DNA of 64,000 nucleotides from Gemmatimonadota bacterium (GCA_041390125.1 JAWKQN010000007.1:186001-250000), one strand, 5' to 3'; shown: positions 1 to 9,646, counted from the stretch's first letter. Translations and numbers: made by a program. The notes: a model not told the origin generated them from the sequence alone.

Positions 1-2
1 AA

Positions 3-560
3 TCCGCGTTCCTGGTCGCCGACGATGGATTCGCCGATGGAGGAGGCCAGCCCGGGATCGATCGGGGCGCGTACCAATGGGACAGCATCACCGGTGTGAT
101 CCTGACCCAGCCCACCACCGACACCAGCGGTGACTGGGGCCTCTCCCACGTCTCAGGCGGCACCGTGACCGTGGCGGGCGACACCCTCACGCTCCGCATC
201 GGGCCGGATGTCGAGGTGGCGCGTCGGGTGGTCCCCTCGCCGACGAACCCGCTGGTCGGGGGGTGGGCGCACCGCGACCCGTCGGACCCGGACTACCTCC
301 TCGTGGTCACGTTTCTCGACGACCAGCACTGGATGCTCGGAGTGGACGACGCGTCTCCTCAGGGCGGCCCCGGCATGGAGCAGGGCACCTACACCTGGGA
401 CCGGAGCTCGGGCGCCTTCGCGGCCACCGCCACGTCGGACACGAGCGGCGATACGGGCCTGAGTCCGCTGAACGCCGCCGGACACCTCGCGGTCCGCGCC
501 AACCTCCTGATCTACTCCCGGCCCGGAGCGGCGCCCGACACGCTGACCCGCGTGCACTGA
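3..560 (+). CDS. Exported-type repeat protein, C-terminal part (cut by window edge)
   Basis: The frame is open from base 3 through the left edge, so the true start lies outside the window. About 185 residues are visible. They contain two copies of a roughly 75-residue unit: a G-x-Y-x-W-D turn is followed by a T-S-G-D-x-G-L-S stretch in both copies (GAYQWD...DTSGDWGLS, then GTYTWD...DTSGDTGLS). Each unit has the alternating hydrophobic pattern of beta structure and resembles lipocalin-like or beta-sandwich repeats in secreted proteins. No catalytic motif is visible and I do not recognise a named family. An internal GTG at 96 could be mistaken for the start, but the first repeat unit begins upstream of it. 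Confidence 0.7.
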   Translation, partial: SAFLVADDGFADGGGQPGIDRGAYQWDSITGVILTQPTTDTSGDWGLSHVSGGTVTVAGDTLTLRIGPDVEVARRVVPSPTNPLVGGWAHRDPSDPDYLLVVTFLDDQHWMLGVDDASPQGGPGMEQGTYTWDRSSGAFAATATSDTSGDTGLSPLNAAGHLAVRANLLIYSRPGAAPDTLTRVH

Positions 561-617
561 TCCACTCACATGTCCTGCTTCCTTCAGCCCTCGACCCGCC
601 AGCACCCAGGAGATCCG

Positions 618-1340
618 ATGCCGTCCACCCCGCACCCCTTCCGATCCTCGGCCCGATCCTGCCGCGGCGGCCTCGAGCACTGGACGGAAGCCCTCGGGCT
701 CCGGGGCCACGTTCGCGCAGCAGCGCGGAGGCTCGCACCTGGCGTGGTCGGAGCGATTCCCGTCCTGGCGGCGCTGTCGATGCTCCAGCTTCCGGCAGAC
801 CCGGTGTCGGCCCAATCCGCCGACGCGGCACCGCTCCAGGTGCAGAGCACGTACTTCAGCGGCATGAAGTTCACGCTCAACGGCAGTGAGCCGCAGCGCG
901 CGATGAACGCGTTCGGCATCGGCCTCTCTCCCGAGTTCGACGCCGTGATGTCCCGCCACCCGGACGCGCGTGCCGAGATCATGCGCGGACGCCCGTGGGG
1001 GATCGTCGCGCTGGTGGGTGCGGCCGGCTTCGTGGTGGTCGGGGCGATCGACCTGGCCGACGCGATCTCCGACCGGGACAAGGTCAACCAGGGCAACCTG
1101 GACATTGACGGCGGAGGCGCCGGCGTGCTCGACTACGTGATCACGGGGGCCGTCATGCTCACGGGAGCGATCGTGTCCAGGCGGCACTTCGACAACGGCA
1201 TCCGGATGTTCAACGAGGCCGAGGGATATCGGGCGGCGACAGGATCCACGGCGCACGCCGGCGTGCGGCTCGACGTGCCTCGCCTGCGAGCCACTGGGGA
1301 CGGTCACGCGGTCGCGTTCGGAGTCCGGTTCGTGCCCTGA
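618..1340 (+). CDS. Hypothetical membrane/exported protein
   Basis: About 240 residues. The ATG at 618 is preferred over an in-frame ATG at 570 because an AGGAG lies five bases before it. A basic N-terminus (residues 1-40) leads into a hydrophobic segment (about 41-60) ending in a plausible signal-peptidase site (VSAQS). Two more hydrophobic segments follow in the middle (WGIVALVGAAGFVVVGAI and a stretch around VITGAVMLTGAIV), so the protein may sit in the membrane. The last 40 residues look like a short beta region. I do not recognise a family and the role is unknown. Confidence 0.6.
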   Translation: MPSTPHPFRSSARSCRGGLEHWTEALGLRGHVRAAARRLAPGVVGAIPVLAALSMLQLPADPVSAQSADAAPLQVQSTYFSGMKFTLNGSEPQRAMNAFGIGLSPEFDAVMSRHPDARAEIMRGRPWGIVALVGAAGFVVVGAIDLADAISDRDKVNQGNLDIDGGGAGVLDYVITGAVMLTGAIVSRRHFDNGIRMFNEAEGYRAATGSTAHAGVRLDVPRLRATGDGHAVAFGVRFVP

Positions 1341-1524
1341 GCGGGGAGGGAGGGTGTGGCCTCCGCTCTCTTCTGGATCCGCTTTCATGGTTTGCGGGGT
1401 CGGGCCACGACCGAGCGCCCGGAGGCGTGCGCGGCATCGGCACGGCCCGTGCTCCTACGGTCGGCAAACTCTCTTCGGAACGGCATTCGATCCGAATCGC
1501 ATCAACCGACCGCAGGAGGCCTCC

Positions 1525-1779
1525 GTGGGCATCATCGGATTTCTCGTTTTCGGCCTCGTCGTCGGAGCGCTTGCGCGCCTCTTCAAGCCCGGCCGACAGA
1601 ACCTCAGCGTCGGGATGACGCTGCTCCTCGGCGTCGTGGGCTCCATCATTGGCGGAGTCGTGGCCAATCTGCTCGGGACCGGCACGATCATGGAGCTCAA
1701 CGTGATCGGCGCCACCGTCGCCATCATCGCGGCGGTCATGCTGATCGGCGCGGCCGAAGGGATGTCCGCCAGGACATAG
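1525..1779 (+). CDS. GlsB/YeaQ/YmgE-family small membrane protein
   Basis: An 84-residue, three-helix, glycine-rich membrane protein of the transglycosylase-associated (GlsB/YeaQ/YmgE) family, linked in other bacteria to general or envelope stress. The start is GTG at 1525, with a perfect AGGAGG five bases upstream. The sequence begins VGIIGFLVFGLVVGALARL and carries the typical family features: a G-x-x-x-G first helix, a basic loop (KPGRQ), a second helix G-x-x-G-S-I-I-G-G and a third helix ending near GMSART. Length matches the family (80-85 residues). It is probably monocistronic; no partner gene is adjacent. Confidence 0.9.
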   Translation: MGIIGFLVFGLVVGALARLFKPGRQNLSVGMTLLLGVVGSIIGGVVANLLGTGTIMELNVIGATVAIIAAVMLIGAAEGMSART

Positions 1780-2191
1780 CCCCGGGTGGCGGGTCGGGGA
1801 ATTCCCCCGGAAGCCGACGCGTCGGTCGCCCTCCACGCGGGAACCGGCGGCGCGATCGTGTTTCACCCGTGCCCAACTCCGAATCCCGGGGAGGCCGACC
1901 GGGCCAACGGTCCCCGCCGGAATCGGTCGACGGCGGAACGCTCGTCCGCCCTCGAGTCCCTTCCCGCGGTCCTTCCACGGTCCCGCACGTAGATCGAGGC
2001 CGCGGTCTCCTCCGTGTGGACGATCCCCGAGAAGGCGACGGACGGTGGTCCTGTCTCGCGTGAGGGACCGACCGACCCTTGTCCCACTTCCGCTGCGCCC
2101 CCTACCGTGCGACCGGATCGGTCGGAGCCCGCGTACGGGGTCTCGGCCGACCCCGCGCCGCCGACCATCGCACCCGACCGGAGTCAGTCCC
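1780..2191. other. Intergenic region, 412 bp
   Basis: No convincing gene is seen on either strand. It contains a perfect 12-bp palindrome, GGGGAATTCCCC, at 1796-1807 just after the GlsB-like gene, which could be a regulatory site. The last 150 bases are the likely leader of the BNR protein gene. No tRNA-like or riboswitch-like fold was recognised by eye. Confidence 0.5.
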
Positions 2192-5100
2192 CTGAAGACG
2201 TCCATCCGCCTTCGCCCCGCCCGCCCGTCCATTGCGATCCTCGCGGTCGCCGCGGTCCTGTCCGCCTTCCCGGGTGGAGCCGCCGCCCAGGTCGATCCGG
2301 CCCTGTTCTCCTCCATGTCCTACCGGGGCATTGGCCCCTTCCGCGGCGGCCGCGTCACCACGGTGGCCGGCGTGCCCGGGCAGCCGTTCCTGTACTACAT
2401 GGGGGCCACGGGGGGCGGCGTGTGGAAGACCACCGACGCCGGGACGACCTGGGAGAACATCTCGGATGGCTACTTCAACACGACCGGGATCGGCGACATC
2501 ACCGTGGCGCCCTCGGATCCGAACGTGATCTACGTGGGCACAGGGGAGTCGCCCGTGCGCGGCGTGAAGACGTCCCACGGGGACGGCGTCTACAAGTCCA
2601 CCGATGCGGGAGAGACCTGGACGCACCTGGGCCTCGAGGCCACGCGCCACATCAGCGACATCTACGTCCATCCCGAGGACCCCGACATCGTCTACCTCGG
2701 CGCGCAGGGGAATCCGTGGGGCCCCAACGAGGAGCGCGGCCTCTACAAGTCGATCGACGGCGGCCGCACGTGGGAGAAGATCCTCTACGTCAACGAGGAT
2801 TCTGGCATCGTCGACCTGAGCGTGGACGCGTCCAATCCGCGCTTCATGATGGCGACGTCCTGGGACTTCCGGCGCCAGCCCTGGGTGGTCAAGAGCGGCG
2901 GGCCGGGCAGTCGGGTCTACAAGACCACGGACGGCGGGGAGACCTGGCGGCAGATCACGCGCGGGCTGCCCGACCTGGTGGGCAAGATGGGCGTGGCCAT
3001 CAGTCCCGCGAACCCCGACGTGGTCTACCTGGCCATCGAGGCGCTGCCGGGTGAGGGCGGCGTCTATCGCTCCGACGACGGCGGCGAATCGTTCCGGCAG
3101 GTCAGCGACGACGCCAGCACGTACGCGCGGGCCTGGTACTACATGCACATCATCGCCGATCCCCAGGACGAGGACGAGGTCTGGGTGATGAACAGCGGCG
3201 CGATGAAATCGATCGACGGCGGGCGAACCTACACGCGCATGCCGGACAGCCACGTCGACCACCACGACCTGTGGATCAATCCCGAGAACTCGGACATCAT
3301 GATCAACGGGAACGACGGAGGCGCGTCGGTGACGTTCAACGGCGGGCAGACCTGGTCCACACTGCTGAACCAGCCCACCGCGCAGATGTACCGGGTGATG
3401 ACGGACAACCGCTTTCCCTACCGCGTGTACTCGGGGCAGCAGGACGCCAGCGGCATCGTGATCGACAGCCGGACCCTGGGCGACGGCATCGGGCAGACGC
3501 ACTGGACCACCATCCGCTCCGGAGAGTCGGCCACGGTGGGGCTCGATCCCGAGAACCCGCGCTACGTCTACACGACCTTCTTCGCCAGCTTCCTGGGCGA
3601 ATGGGACGCGGTGACCCACAACTACCGCATGATCCGGCCCTACCCGGAGCGGGTCACCGGGGAGCAGCCCAAGAACCTGAAGTACCGTGCCAACTGGAAC
3701 GGACCCGTGCTGGTGTCGCCCCACGATCCGGACGTCATCTACTACGGGTCCCAGTACCTGATGAAGTCCACGGACCGGGGCACGAGTTGGGAGGTGCTGA
3801 GCCCGGACCTGACGCGGAACGACACCACGAAGCAAGGGATGGGCGGCTATCCCATCTCCAACGAGCAGATCACGGCGGAGAGCTACAACAACGTCTTCAA
3901 CATCGAAGAGTCCCCTCTGGTCGAGGGCGTGATCTGGATCGGCTCCGACGACGGACTGGTGCACGTGACGCGGGACGGCGGTCGCACGTTCCAGAACGTG
4001 ACCCCCGCGGACCTGCCGGAGAGCATCGTGAACGTGGTGGAGCCCTCACCCCACGATGCCGCCACGGCCTACTTTGCGGCGACCGCCTACAAGTTGAACG
4101 ACTTCACCCCCTACATCTACAAGACCACCGACTACGGCCAGACCTGGACGAAGATCGTAACCGGGATCCCCGGCAACACGTTCGCGCGGTCCGTGCGCGA
4201 GGACCCGGACCGACGTGGCCTGCTCTACGCCGGCACGGAAACCGGGATGTTCGTCTCCTTCGACGACGGCGCGCGCTGGCAGCCGCTGCAGCTCGACCTG
4301 CCCGAGGTCCCCATCACGGATCTGCGGGTGCGCCAGAAGGACCTGGTGGTCTCCACGCAGGGACGCTCCCTCTGGATCCTCGATGACCTGACTCCGCTGC
4401 ACCAGATCGGGGAGGCCGTGGCGGCCGACCGCTACCACCTCTACGACCCGCGCGACCCGTATCGTGAGATCACGAAGGGCTACTACGCCGAGGGTGGTCC
4501 GGGCGAGAACCCGCCCGAGGGGCTCCAGGTGAACTACGTGCTGAAGGAGGCGGTCGGGGCGGGCACGCCGATGGCCATGGAGATCCTCGACGGCCGTGGG
4601 CGGGTCGTGCACGCCGAGTACGCGCCCGACACCCGGCCGGACTGTGAGGCGCGTCCGCGTCGGCGTTCCCTGAGCCGCGCCGCCGGTGCGCACCGCTGGA
4701 GCTGGGACCTGCAGGTGGGGCGGTTCGCCTGTCTGGAGGAGCTCACCCGCACCCAGGGGGACCTGAGCGCCTACACGGCCGCTCCCGGATCGTACACGGT
4801 CCGGATGACCATCGGCGAGGGGCCGGACGCGGTGGTCCGCAGCCAGGCGTTCGAGATCCTGATCGACCCCCGCCTGGACGAGGTCATCGCCGACCAGGGC
4901 ATCGACGCCCGCGCCCAGTACGCCGAGCTGGACCGCCTGTCGGAGTCGCTCTACCAGGCCGCATCCGAGATGGCCGAAGGCGTCGCCGAGCTGCGCCGCA
5001 TCCGCCAACAGGTGGACTTCGCCATGGACGTCTCGTCCGCGTCCGACATCGACGAGCAGGGTGAGGCGCTGAATGCCACCATGGACGCGTGGATCGAGGA

Positions 5101-5371
5101 GATCCTGCAGAAGGAGCTCAAGACCGGCCAGAACAACTACATGTTCGAGGCGCGGCAGCTCGTGCGCTTCAAGGACCTGCTGGGACGCATGGCGGGCGGC
5201 AACCTCCCGCTGACCGACGGCGTACGAGAAGTGACCGGGGACTATCTGCAGATCTGGACCGACCTGGAACTGCAGCTCCAGACGATCCTGAACGAGGATG
5301 TACCGGCGTTCAATCAATTGCTCCGGCGGGCGGGGCTACCGGAGATCTACGTGCCGCGGCCGGTGTCCTGA
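2192..5371 (+). CDS. Exported BNR/sortilin-type beta-propeller protein
   Basis: About 1,059 residues of the 'WD40/YVTN/BNR-like repeat' glycosyl-hydrolase-like family (VPS10/sortilin-type propeller), common in Gemmatimonadota. Many Asp-box turns are visible (for example STDAGETW, TTDGGETW, SIDGGRTW, STDRGTSW, TTDYGQTW). They build one or two large propellers over roughly residues 45-740. A beta-sandwich segment follows, and the C-terminal 180 residues are helical. The best start is a rare CTG at 2192: it gives a clean signal peptide (basic MKTSIRLRPARP, hydrophobic core, cleavage after AAAQ) and has GGAG eight bases upstream. GTG codons at 2045 and 2060 would add a non-signal extension. Despite the family name no glycosidase activity can be inferred; a role in binding or processing secreted peptides or sugars is only a guess. 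Confidence 0.85.
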   Translation: MKTSIRLRPARPSIAILAVAAVLSAFPGGAAAQVDPALFSSMSYRGIGPFRGGRVTTVAGVPGQPFLYYMGATGGGVWKTTDAGTTWENISDGYFNTTGIGDITVAPSDPNVIYVGTGESPVRGVKTSHGDGVYKSTDAGETWTHLGLEATRHISDIYVHPEDPDIVYLGAQGNPWGPNEERGLYKSIDGGRTWEKILYVNEDSGIVDLSVDASNPRFMMATSWDFRRQPWVVKSGGPGSRVYKTTDGGETWRQITRGLPDLVGKMGVAISPANPDVVYLAIEALPGEGGVYRSDDGGESFRQVSDDASTYARAWYYMHIIADPQDEDEVWVMNSGAMKSIDGGRTYTRMPDSHVDHHDLWINPENSDIMINGNDGGASVTFNGGQTWSTLLNQPTAQMYRVMTDNRFPYRVYSGQQDASGIVIDSRTLGDGIGQTHWTTIRSGESATVGLDPENPRYVYTTFFASFLGEWDAVTHNYRMIRPYPERVTGEQPKNLKYRANWNGPVLVSPHDPDVIYYGSQYLMKSTDRGTSWEVLSPDLTRNDTTKQGMGGYPISNEQITAESYNNVFNIEESPLVEGVIWIGSDDGLVHVTRDGGRTFQNVTPADLPESIVNVVEPSPHDAATAYFAATAYKLNDFTPYIYKTTDYGQTWTKIVTGIPGNTFARSVREDPDRRGLLYAGTETGMFVSFDDGARWQPLQLDLPEVPITDLRVRQKDLVVSTQGRSLWILDDLTPLHQIGEAVAADRYHLYDPRDPYREITKGYYAEGGPGENPPEGLQVNYVLKEAVGAGTPMAMEILDGRGRVVHAEYAPDTRPDCEARPRRRSLSRAAGAHRWSWDLQVGRFACLEELTRTQGDLSAYTAAPGSYTVRMTIGEGPDAVVRSQAFEILIDPRLDEVIADQGIDARAQYAELDRLSESLYQAASEMAEGVAELRRIRQQVDFAMDVSSASDIDEQGEALNATMDAWIEEILQKELKTGQNNYMFEARQLVRFKDLLGRMAGGNLPLTDGVREVTGDYLQIWTDLELQLQTILNEDVPAFNQLLRRAGLPEIYVPRPVS

Positions 5372-5385
5372 GGCAGGAGGGACGC

Positions 5386-5976
5386 ATGTACCGATCCCCG
5401 TGGGTGCTGCTCACGTTTGCGCTTATCCTCCCCGGCGACGGACTGGTCGGGCAGGTGCCGGACGGGGGCGGACTCTCCACCTTCGTTGGCGTGCACTTTC
5501 CGGACGAGGCGGCGGGCTTCCACGTCACACAGGCGACCCGCTATCCGGATCCGATCCTCGGGATCGGGCTCACGTACGGTTCGGAGCGCGCGCGGATGGA
5601 CATAACCGTGTACGTCTATCCCGTGAGCCCGGGGGAGCCCGAGGATCTCGCCGGTGCCGAGTTCGACCGGGGGTGGCAGGAACTCCAGGAGTACACTGCC
5701 TCCCAGCGCGAAGGCGTGGAGTTGGAGTTGGGCGACGTCGAGCCCTGGGAGGTGACCACGCCGGATGGAACGCGCTTCGCGGGTCGCCGCGGCGAGGGAA
5801 CTCTGCGCATGGGTGCAACCGCCCTCAGCACGTGGCTGTATGTCTTCGTGAAGGGAGACTCCTACATCAAGTACCGAGTCACGTTGGAGCGTGCGTCACG
5901 CCGCCTGCTTGCCCCGGACCTCGAGGCGTTCGTCGCCCGCACGTTGGAGCGGATCGAAGGGCCGGCGCGGCCGTAG
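5386..5976 (+). CDS. Exported hypothetical protein
   Basis: 196 residues. ATG at 5386 follows AGGAGG by five bases, and the gene begins 14 bases after the BNR gene stop, so the two are probably co-transcribed. The N-terminus (MYRSPWVLLTFALILPGDGLVGQ) is a signal peptide. The mature part alternates beta strands with a helical C-terminus. It has features of small periplasmic proteins with a single alpha/beta domain (GxTYGSERARMDITVYVYP, then WLYVFVKGDSYIKYRVTL). I do not recognise a named family. The context suggests a function shared with the BNR protein. Confidence 0.7.
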   Translation: MYRSPWVLLTFALILPGDGLVGQVPDGGGLSTFVGVHFPDEAAGFHVTQATRYPDPILGIGLTYGSERARMDITVYVYPVSPGEPEDLAGAEFDRGWQELQEYTASQREGVELELGDVEPWEVTTPDGTRFAGRRGEGTLRMGATALSTWLYVFVKGDSYIKYRVTLERASRRLLAPDLEAFVARTLERIEGPARP

Positions 5977-6027
5977 GTGGGGCGGTGGGTTCACTTCGGT
6001 CCAAGGGACGGGCACGGAGGCAAGAGG

Positions 6028-6645
6028 ATGGGCACGAGGGGAGCGTGCATCGCCGGGCTCGCGCTGGCTCTCGGGGTGGCATGCAAGGAGGGTCGTGTCC
6101 CCGCGTCGCGAACGGACGCCGGGGCGCCGGAGCCGCCACCGACTGCGGCATCCCCAAAGGCCGCCGTGGTCCGTCCCGCACGGCCCGTACCGCTGTCCGC
6201 GTCCGAGCGCCAGGTACTGACTGCGGTGCTGGCGGCGAAGATCGAGGAGGTGCGGAGCGCGCATCCCCGAGGCCCGTTGAGCAGCGTATGCCTCTCGTCC
6301 TACACCACCGACGACGACGAATGGCTCCGCCAGGATGCGCTGGCCGAGCTGAGGGACGACTTGCAGGCGACCATCGGGTTACCGGTGACGTTGCTCGGCG
6401 AGGAGTGCCTCCTGGGCCCCGACGCCTCACCGGTCGATATGCGTGGCGGCTTCCTGATCGACCGGAAGACCGGGCTACCCGCCGCGTCCGTATCGGTGAC
6501 AAGACCCGTCCGGGACGCGGATGGGGTCCGGCGGTTCAGCGGCAGCATCGCGCTCGGAGGGCTCTGGGGTCATGGGTTCCGGTGCGATCTCGTGATCCCC
6601 GGCTTCGAGCCGAAGCGACACTGCCGGATGACGTGGATCAGCTGA
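6028..6645 (+). CDS. Putative lipoprotein, unknown function
   Basis: 205 residues. ATG at 6028 has GGAGG seven bases upstream. The N-terminus ends in a lipobox-like LGVAC at about residue 20, so it is probably a lipoprotein. A Pro/Ala-rich linker (PEPPPTAASPKAA) leads to a small domain with four to five cysteines (SSVCLSS, GEECLL, FRCDL, HCRM) that may form disulfides in the periplasm. It is the third gene of a run with the BNR protein and the preceding exported protein. It converges with the amidohydrolase gene at 6709. No family was recognised. Confidence 0.65.
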   Translation: MGTRGACIAGLALALGVACKEGRVPASRTDAGAPEPPPTAASPKAAVVRPARPVPLSASERQVLTAVLAAKIEEVRSAHPRGPLSSVCLSSYTTDDDEWLRQDALAELRDDLQATIGLPVTLLGEECLLGPDASPVDMRGGFLIDRKTGLPAASVSVTRPVRDADGVRRFSGSIALGGLWGHGFRCDLVIPGFEPKRHCRMTWIS

Positions 6646-6660
6646 GCACGATCGGGCCGC

Positions 6661-6692
6661 CCCGACCGACGCGGCAGACCACGACGGTCGGG
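6661..6692. terminator. Possible bidirectional terminator hairpin
   Basis: An 8-bp perfect inverted repeat, CCCGACCG (6661-6668) and CGGTCGGG (6685-6692), lies in the 63-bp gap between two convergent genes. There is no T-run, as is common in very GC-rich genomes, so the call rests on the stem and position only. Confidence 0.4.
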
Positions 6693-6708
6693 CCGGCTCG
6701 CGTCCGGC

Positions 6709-8463
6709 CTACCCGCCCGAAGTGCCTTCGTAGACCACCACGCCTCCGACTACCGTCAGCAGGATGCGGCCCTCGAGGATGGACTCGGGCTGCTCGCTGC
6801 GCAGCACGCGGAAGGGGTCCACGTCCATGACCGTGAGGTCGGCCCAGCGGCCGACGGCCACGACGCCCGTCACGGAATCCAGATGGGCGGCCCACGCGGC
6901 GCCGGTCGTGTAGGCCCGCACAGCCTCCTCGGGCGTGACAGCCTGCTCGGGGTACCATCCGCCGTACGGCTGGAGGTCGGGCGTGCGGCGGGTCACGGCC
7001 GAGTGGAGACCGTAGAACGGTGAGTGGTCCGACCCGGGGTTGTCGGCGTTGAACACGAGGGGCACGCCCCGTTCGAGGAACGTCCTCCAGGCGTAGGCCC
7101 CGCCGATGCGTTGCGGGCCGATTCGCGCCTCGGCCCAGGGCATGTCTTCGACGGCGTGCGGCGGCTGCATCGAGGCGACGAGGCCCAGCTCCGCGAAGCG
7201 GGAGAAGTCGTCCGGGTGGACCACCTGGGCGTGTTCGATCCGGTTACGTGCGTTCCGCGCCTCGGGGTATCGAGCGTAGACCCCTTCCAGGAAGTCGAGG
7301 GACTCCCGGTTGCCGGCGTCGCCAATCGCGTGGATCCCGACCTGGAACCCGGCGCGCAGCATCGCGGCGACGCTGTCCTGGTTGAATCCGTAGCCGGCTC
7401 CCGACACCCCGCGATGCCCAGCCTGGTCGGAATAATCCTCCAACATCCGGGCGCCTCGGACCCCCAATGAGCCATCGTAGTAGGCCTTCACCGAGCGGAC
7501 GAAGAGCCGTGGGTCGGACTCGCCGGCCCGGGTGGAGGGTCCCCGGCGCAGCCAATCCGCGAGAAGTGCCGGGTCGCGACCGCTGAGCATGGCGTAGAAC
7601 CGCAGTGGCAGAAGGCCCTTGGCGTCGAGGCGTTCGAGCGCCGCCAGGCTCTCGGCGTCCGTCCCGGCTTCGTGGACCGCCACGTAGCCGGACCTCGCCA
7701 TCTCGGCCAGGGCCGCCAGGATCTCTCGTTCTCGCTCGGCGGGCCCGGGCTCCGGGATCACGTCGTCGATGAGCGTGACGGCCCGGTTCAGCAGCAGGCC
7801 GTTGAGCGCTCCATCGGGTGCGCGGCCGATCTCGCCGCCCACAGGGGCCTGCGTCTCCGGCCCTACGCCAGCCGCCTCGAACGCCCTGCGGTTCGCCCAT
7901 CCTGCGAATCCGTGCAACCCCCGAAGCCACACGGGATGGTCGGGCACCGCCTCGTTCAGGGCGTCCCACGATGGGTAGCGGTCTGCCCAGGCCCCTTCGT
8001 CCCATCCGGCACCGACGATCCAGGAGCCTGCGGGCACCTCGGCAGCGCGCGCCCGCGCGCGGGCGATGGCCTCTTCCTCCGTCTCGACGCCGACGAGGTC
8101 GATGCGGGACAGATTGCGACCGAGCTCGGCGATGTGGGCGTGGGAGTCGACGAGACCAGGCAGCACCACCGCACCCTCGAGGTCGATGACACGAGTGCCT
8201 TCTCCCACGTGCGCGGCTGCGCCGTCATCGCCTCCCACGAAGACGATGCGGTTGCCCGTCAGCGCCACCGCGGTCGCGTCCGGGCGCCACCCCTCCGTGA
8301 CCTCGTAGGGCGCATCCGCCGCCGGCAGCCCACCGGGACCCGGAGCCGTCCACGCCAGCGAGTAGACGCGCCCGCCCACCAGGACCAGATCGGCCGGAGG
8401 CGCCTCCGGTCCGCACCCTGCGGCGAGGAATGCAGCAGCGCCGGTCAGAAAAAGAGATCGCAT
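6709..8463 (-). CDS. Exported amidohydrolase (YtcJ-like, amidohydrolase 3 family)
   Basis: 584 residues. A signal peptide with lipobox-like LAAGC (residue about 17) suggests a lipoprotein outside the cytoplasm. The metal-dependent hydrolase fold is shown by the N-terminal small beta domain (DLVLVGGRVYS), the first metal motif LPGLVDSHAHIAELG (HxH present), the YtcJ signatures WLRGLHGFAGWANRRA and RIEHAQVVHPDDF, and a late NADNPGSDHSPF motif. Relatives include N-substituted formamide deformylase and many uncharacterised enzymes, so the substrate is unknown. The C-terminus closes the small beta domain (ADLTVMDVDPFRV). It sits 120 bases downstream of the HEAT-repeat gene on the same strand. Confidence 0.88.
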   Translation of the reverse strand: MRSLFLTGAAAFLAAGCGPEAPPADLVLVGGRVYSLAWTAPGPGGLPAADAPYEVTEGWRPDATAVALTGNRIVFVGGDDGAAAHVGEGTRVIDLEGAVVLPGLVDSHAHIAELGRNLSRIDLVGVETEEEAIARARARAAEVPAGSWIVGAGWDEGAWADRYPSWDALNEAVPDHPVWLRGLHGFAGWANRRAFEAAGVGPETQAPVGGEIGRAPDGALNGLLLNRAVTLIDDVIPEPGPAEREREILAALAEMARSGYVAVHEAGTDAESLAALERLDAKGLLPLRFYAMLSGRDPALLADWLRRGPSTRAGESDPRLFVRSVKAYYDGSLGVRGARMLEDYSDQAGHRGVSGAGYGFNQDSVAAMLRAGFQVGIHAIGDAGNRESLDFLEGVYARYPEARNARNRIEHAQVVHPDDFSRFAELGLVASMQPPHAVEDMPWAEARIGPQRIGGAYAWRTFLERGVPLVFNADNPGSDHSPFYGLHSAVTRRTPDLQPYGGWYPEQAVTPEEAVRAYTTGAAWAAHLDSVTGVVAVGRWADLTVMDVDPFRVLRSEQPESILEGRILLTVVGGVVVYEGTSGG

Positions 8464-8583
8464 GGCTGCAAATAAACGCCGGGGTGGGCCCCGGAACAGC
8501 CCGGCCGCGCCTGCCCTCCCGGCGCGGCCCCGGTGCGCGCGGTGGGGCGGCCGCCCGCTCAGCGCGACGCCCCGTACCGCGCC

Positions 8584-9645
8584 CTACCGCCTCGCCTTGA
8601 TCTGCCGCGGCCGCTTGGCCGGCGGCTGCGAGCGGGCAGGCTGCGTGGCGACGCGCGCTTCGTCGACGCGGACCTCCAACGAACCGGGCTCGATCCGGCC
8701 GTGCAGCTCGATCGGCAGGGAGTACCGCGTCTTCAGGGCCTCGACGGTGAACCGGGCCTCGCCGTCGGACTCCAGCGTGAGCTCCCCCGCGTACGTCACC
8801 ACCCCCGAGCCCTTCATCACGAAGAGCCGCACCGTGCGCCCGGGCCCGGGGTGGGTGAGGAGATAGGCGGCCAGGAACCACTGGTCGTCGATCCGGTCGT
8901 GCTCCAGCAGGGCTCCCATCACCGCATTCGCCTCACCCAGTCGGGACAGCCCGCCTCGCTTGGCCAGGTCGCGGTGGAACACCACCCGGTAGCGGTGCCG
9001 TCCACAGTCCAACTCCAGGGCGCCGGTTCTGGCCACGGGAAGGGCCGGAACCTCCTGGGCGAGCCGGGGGCCCATCTCCTCCACCGCCTCCGGTCCGAGC
9101 GCGCGAACCTCGAGCGGCTGCGCACGCATCGTCGCCACCAGAGGCACGCGGGCGCTCGGGTCCGGCGGCGACAGCCGTCCGGCCTTCGCGTCCAGCCGGT
9201 AGGCCAGCACCGTCTTGGCCGTCTCCAAGGCGTCCTTCACCACCGGATCACGCGGGCGCAAGGCCTTCAGCTTCTGGAAGGCCTCCTCGCCTCCGATGCG
9301 GCCCAGTCCTTCCGCAGCGCGACGCACGACCTGCGGGTCGTCCGCCTCGAGCAGCGCCAGCAGGGCGCGCCGAGCTCCCGCGGTGGAGGTGCGACCGAGC
9401 GCCACCGCCGCCGTGGTCCGGAGCGACGTCTGCTGCTCCGGCTCCTTCGCGATCCGGCCCAGCAGGGCCGGGGGGGCCGCGCCTCGCCCCACGAGCGCGC
9501 GGAGCGCCGCGGCGGGTGCGATGTCGTCCACCTGGCCTTCCACCGCCTGCTTCAGCGTGGCATCGGTGGGAACCGGGGGCACAGCGGACTTGCCGGACCG
9601 CTTCCCGCCACCCGCCTTCCCGGTGCTCTTCTTCCTGGCGGCCAT
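8584..9645 (-). CDS. HEAT-repeat protein
   Basis: 353 residues. The N-terminus is Lys/Gly/Ser-rich (MAARKKSTGKAGGGKRSGKS) and lacks a signal peptide. Residues of about 35-150 form three to four HEAT/PBS-lyase-type repeats (RTTAAVALGRTSTAGARRALLALL, then PQVVRRAAEGLGRIGGEEAF). The C-terminal half is a mixed alpha/beta region I do not recognise; it ends in a basic tail. It starts one base after the stop of the metzincin gene, so the two are translationally coupled. HEAT repeats usually mediate protein contacts; a partner role for the metzincin or the repeat protein upstream is inference. Confidence 0.7.
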   Translation of the reverse strand: MAARKKSTGKAGGGKRSGKSAVPPVPTDATLKQAVEGQVDDIAPAAALRALVGRGAAPPALLGRIAKEPEQQTSLRTTAAVALGRTSTAGARRALLALLEADDPQVVRRAAEGLGRIGGEEAFQKLKALRPRDPVVKDALETAKTVLAYRLDAKAGRLSPPDPSARVPLVATMRAQPLEVRALGPEAVEEMGPRLAQEVPALPVARTGALELDCGRHRYRVVFHRDLAKRGGLSRLGEANAVMGALLEHDRIDDQWFLAAYLLTHPGPGRTVRLFVMKGSGVVTYAGELTLESDGEARFTVEALKTRYSLPIELHGRIEPGSLEVRVDEARVATQPARSQPPAKRPRQIKARR

Positions 9646-9646
9646 C

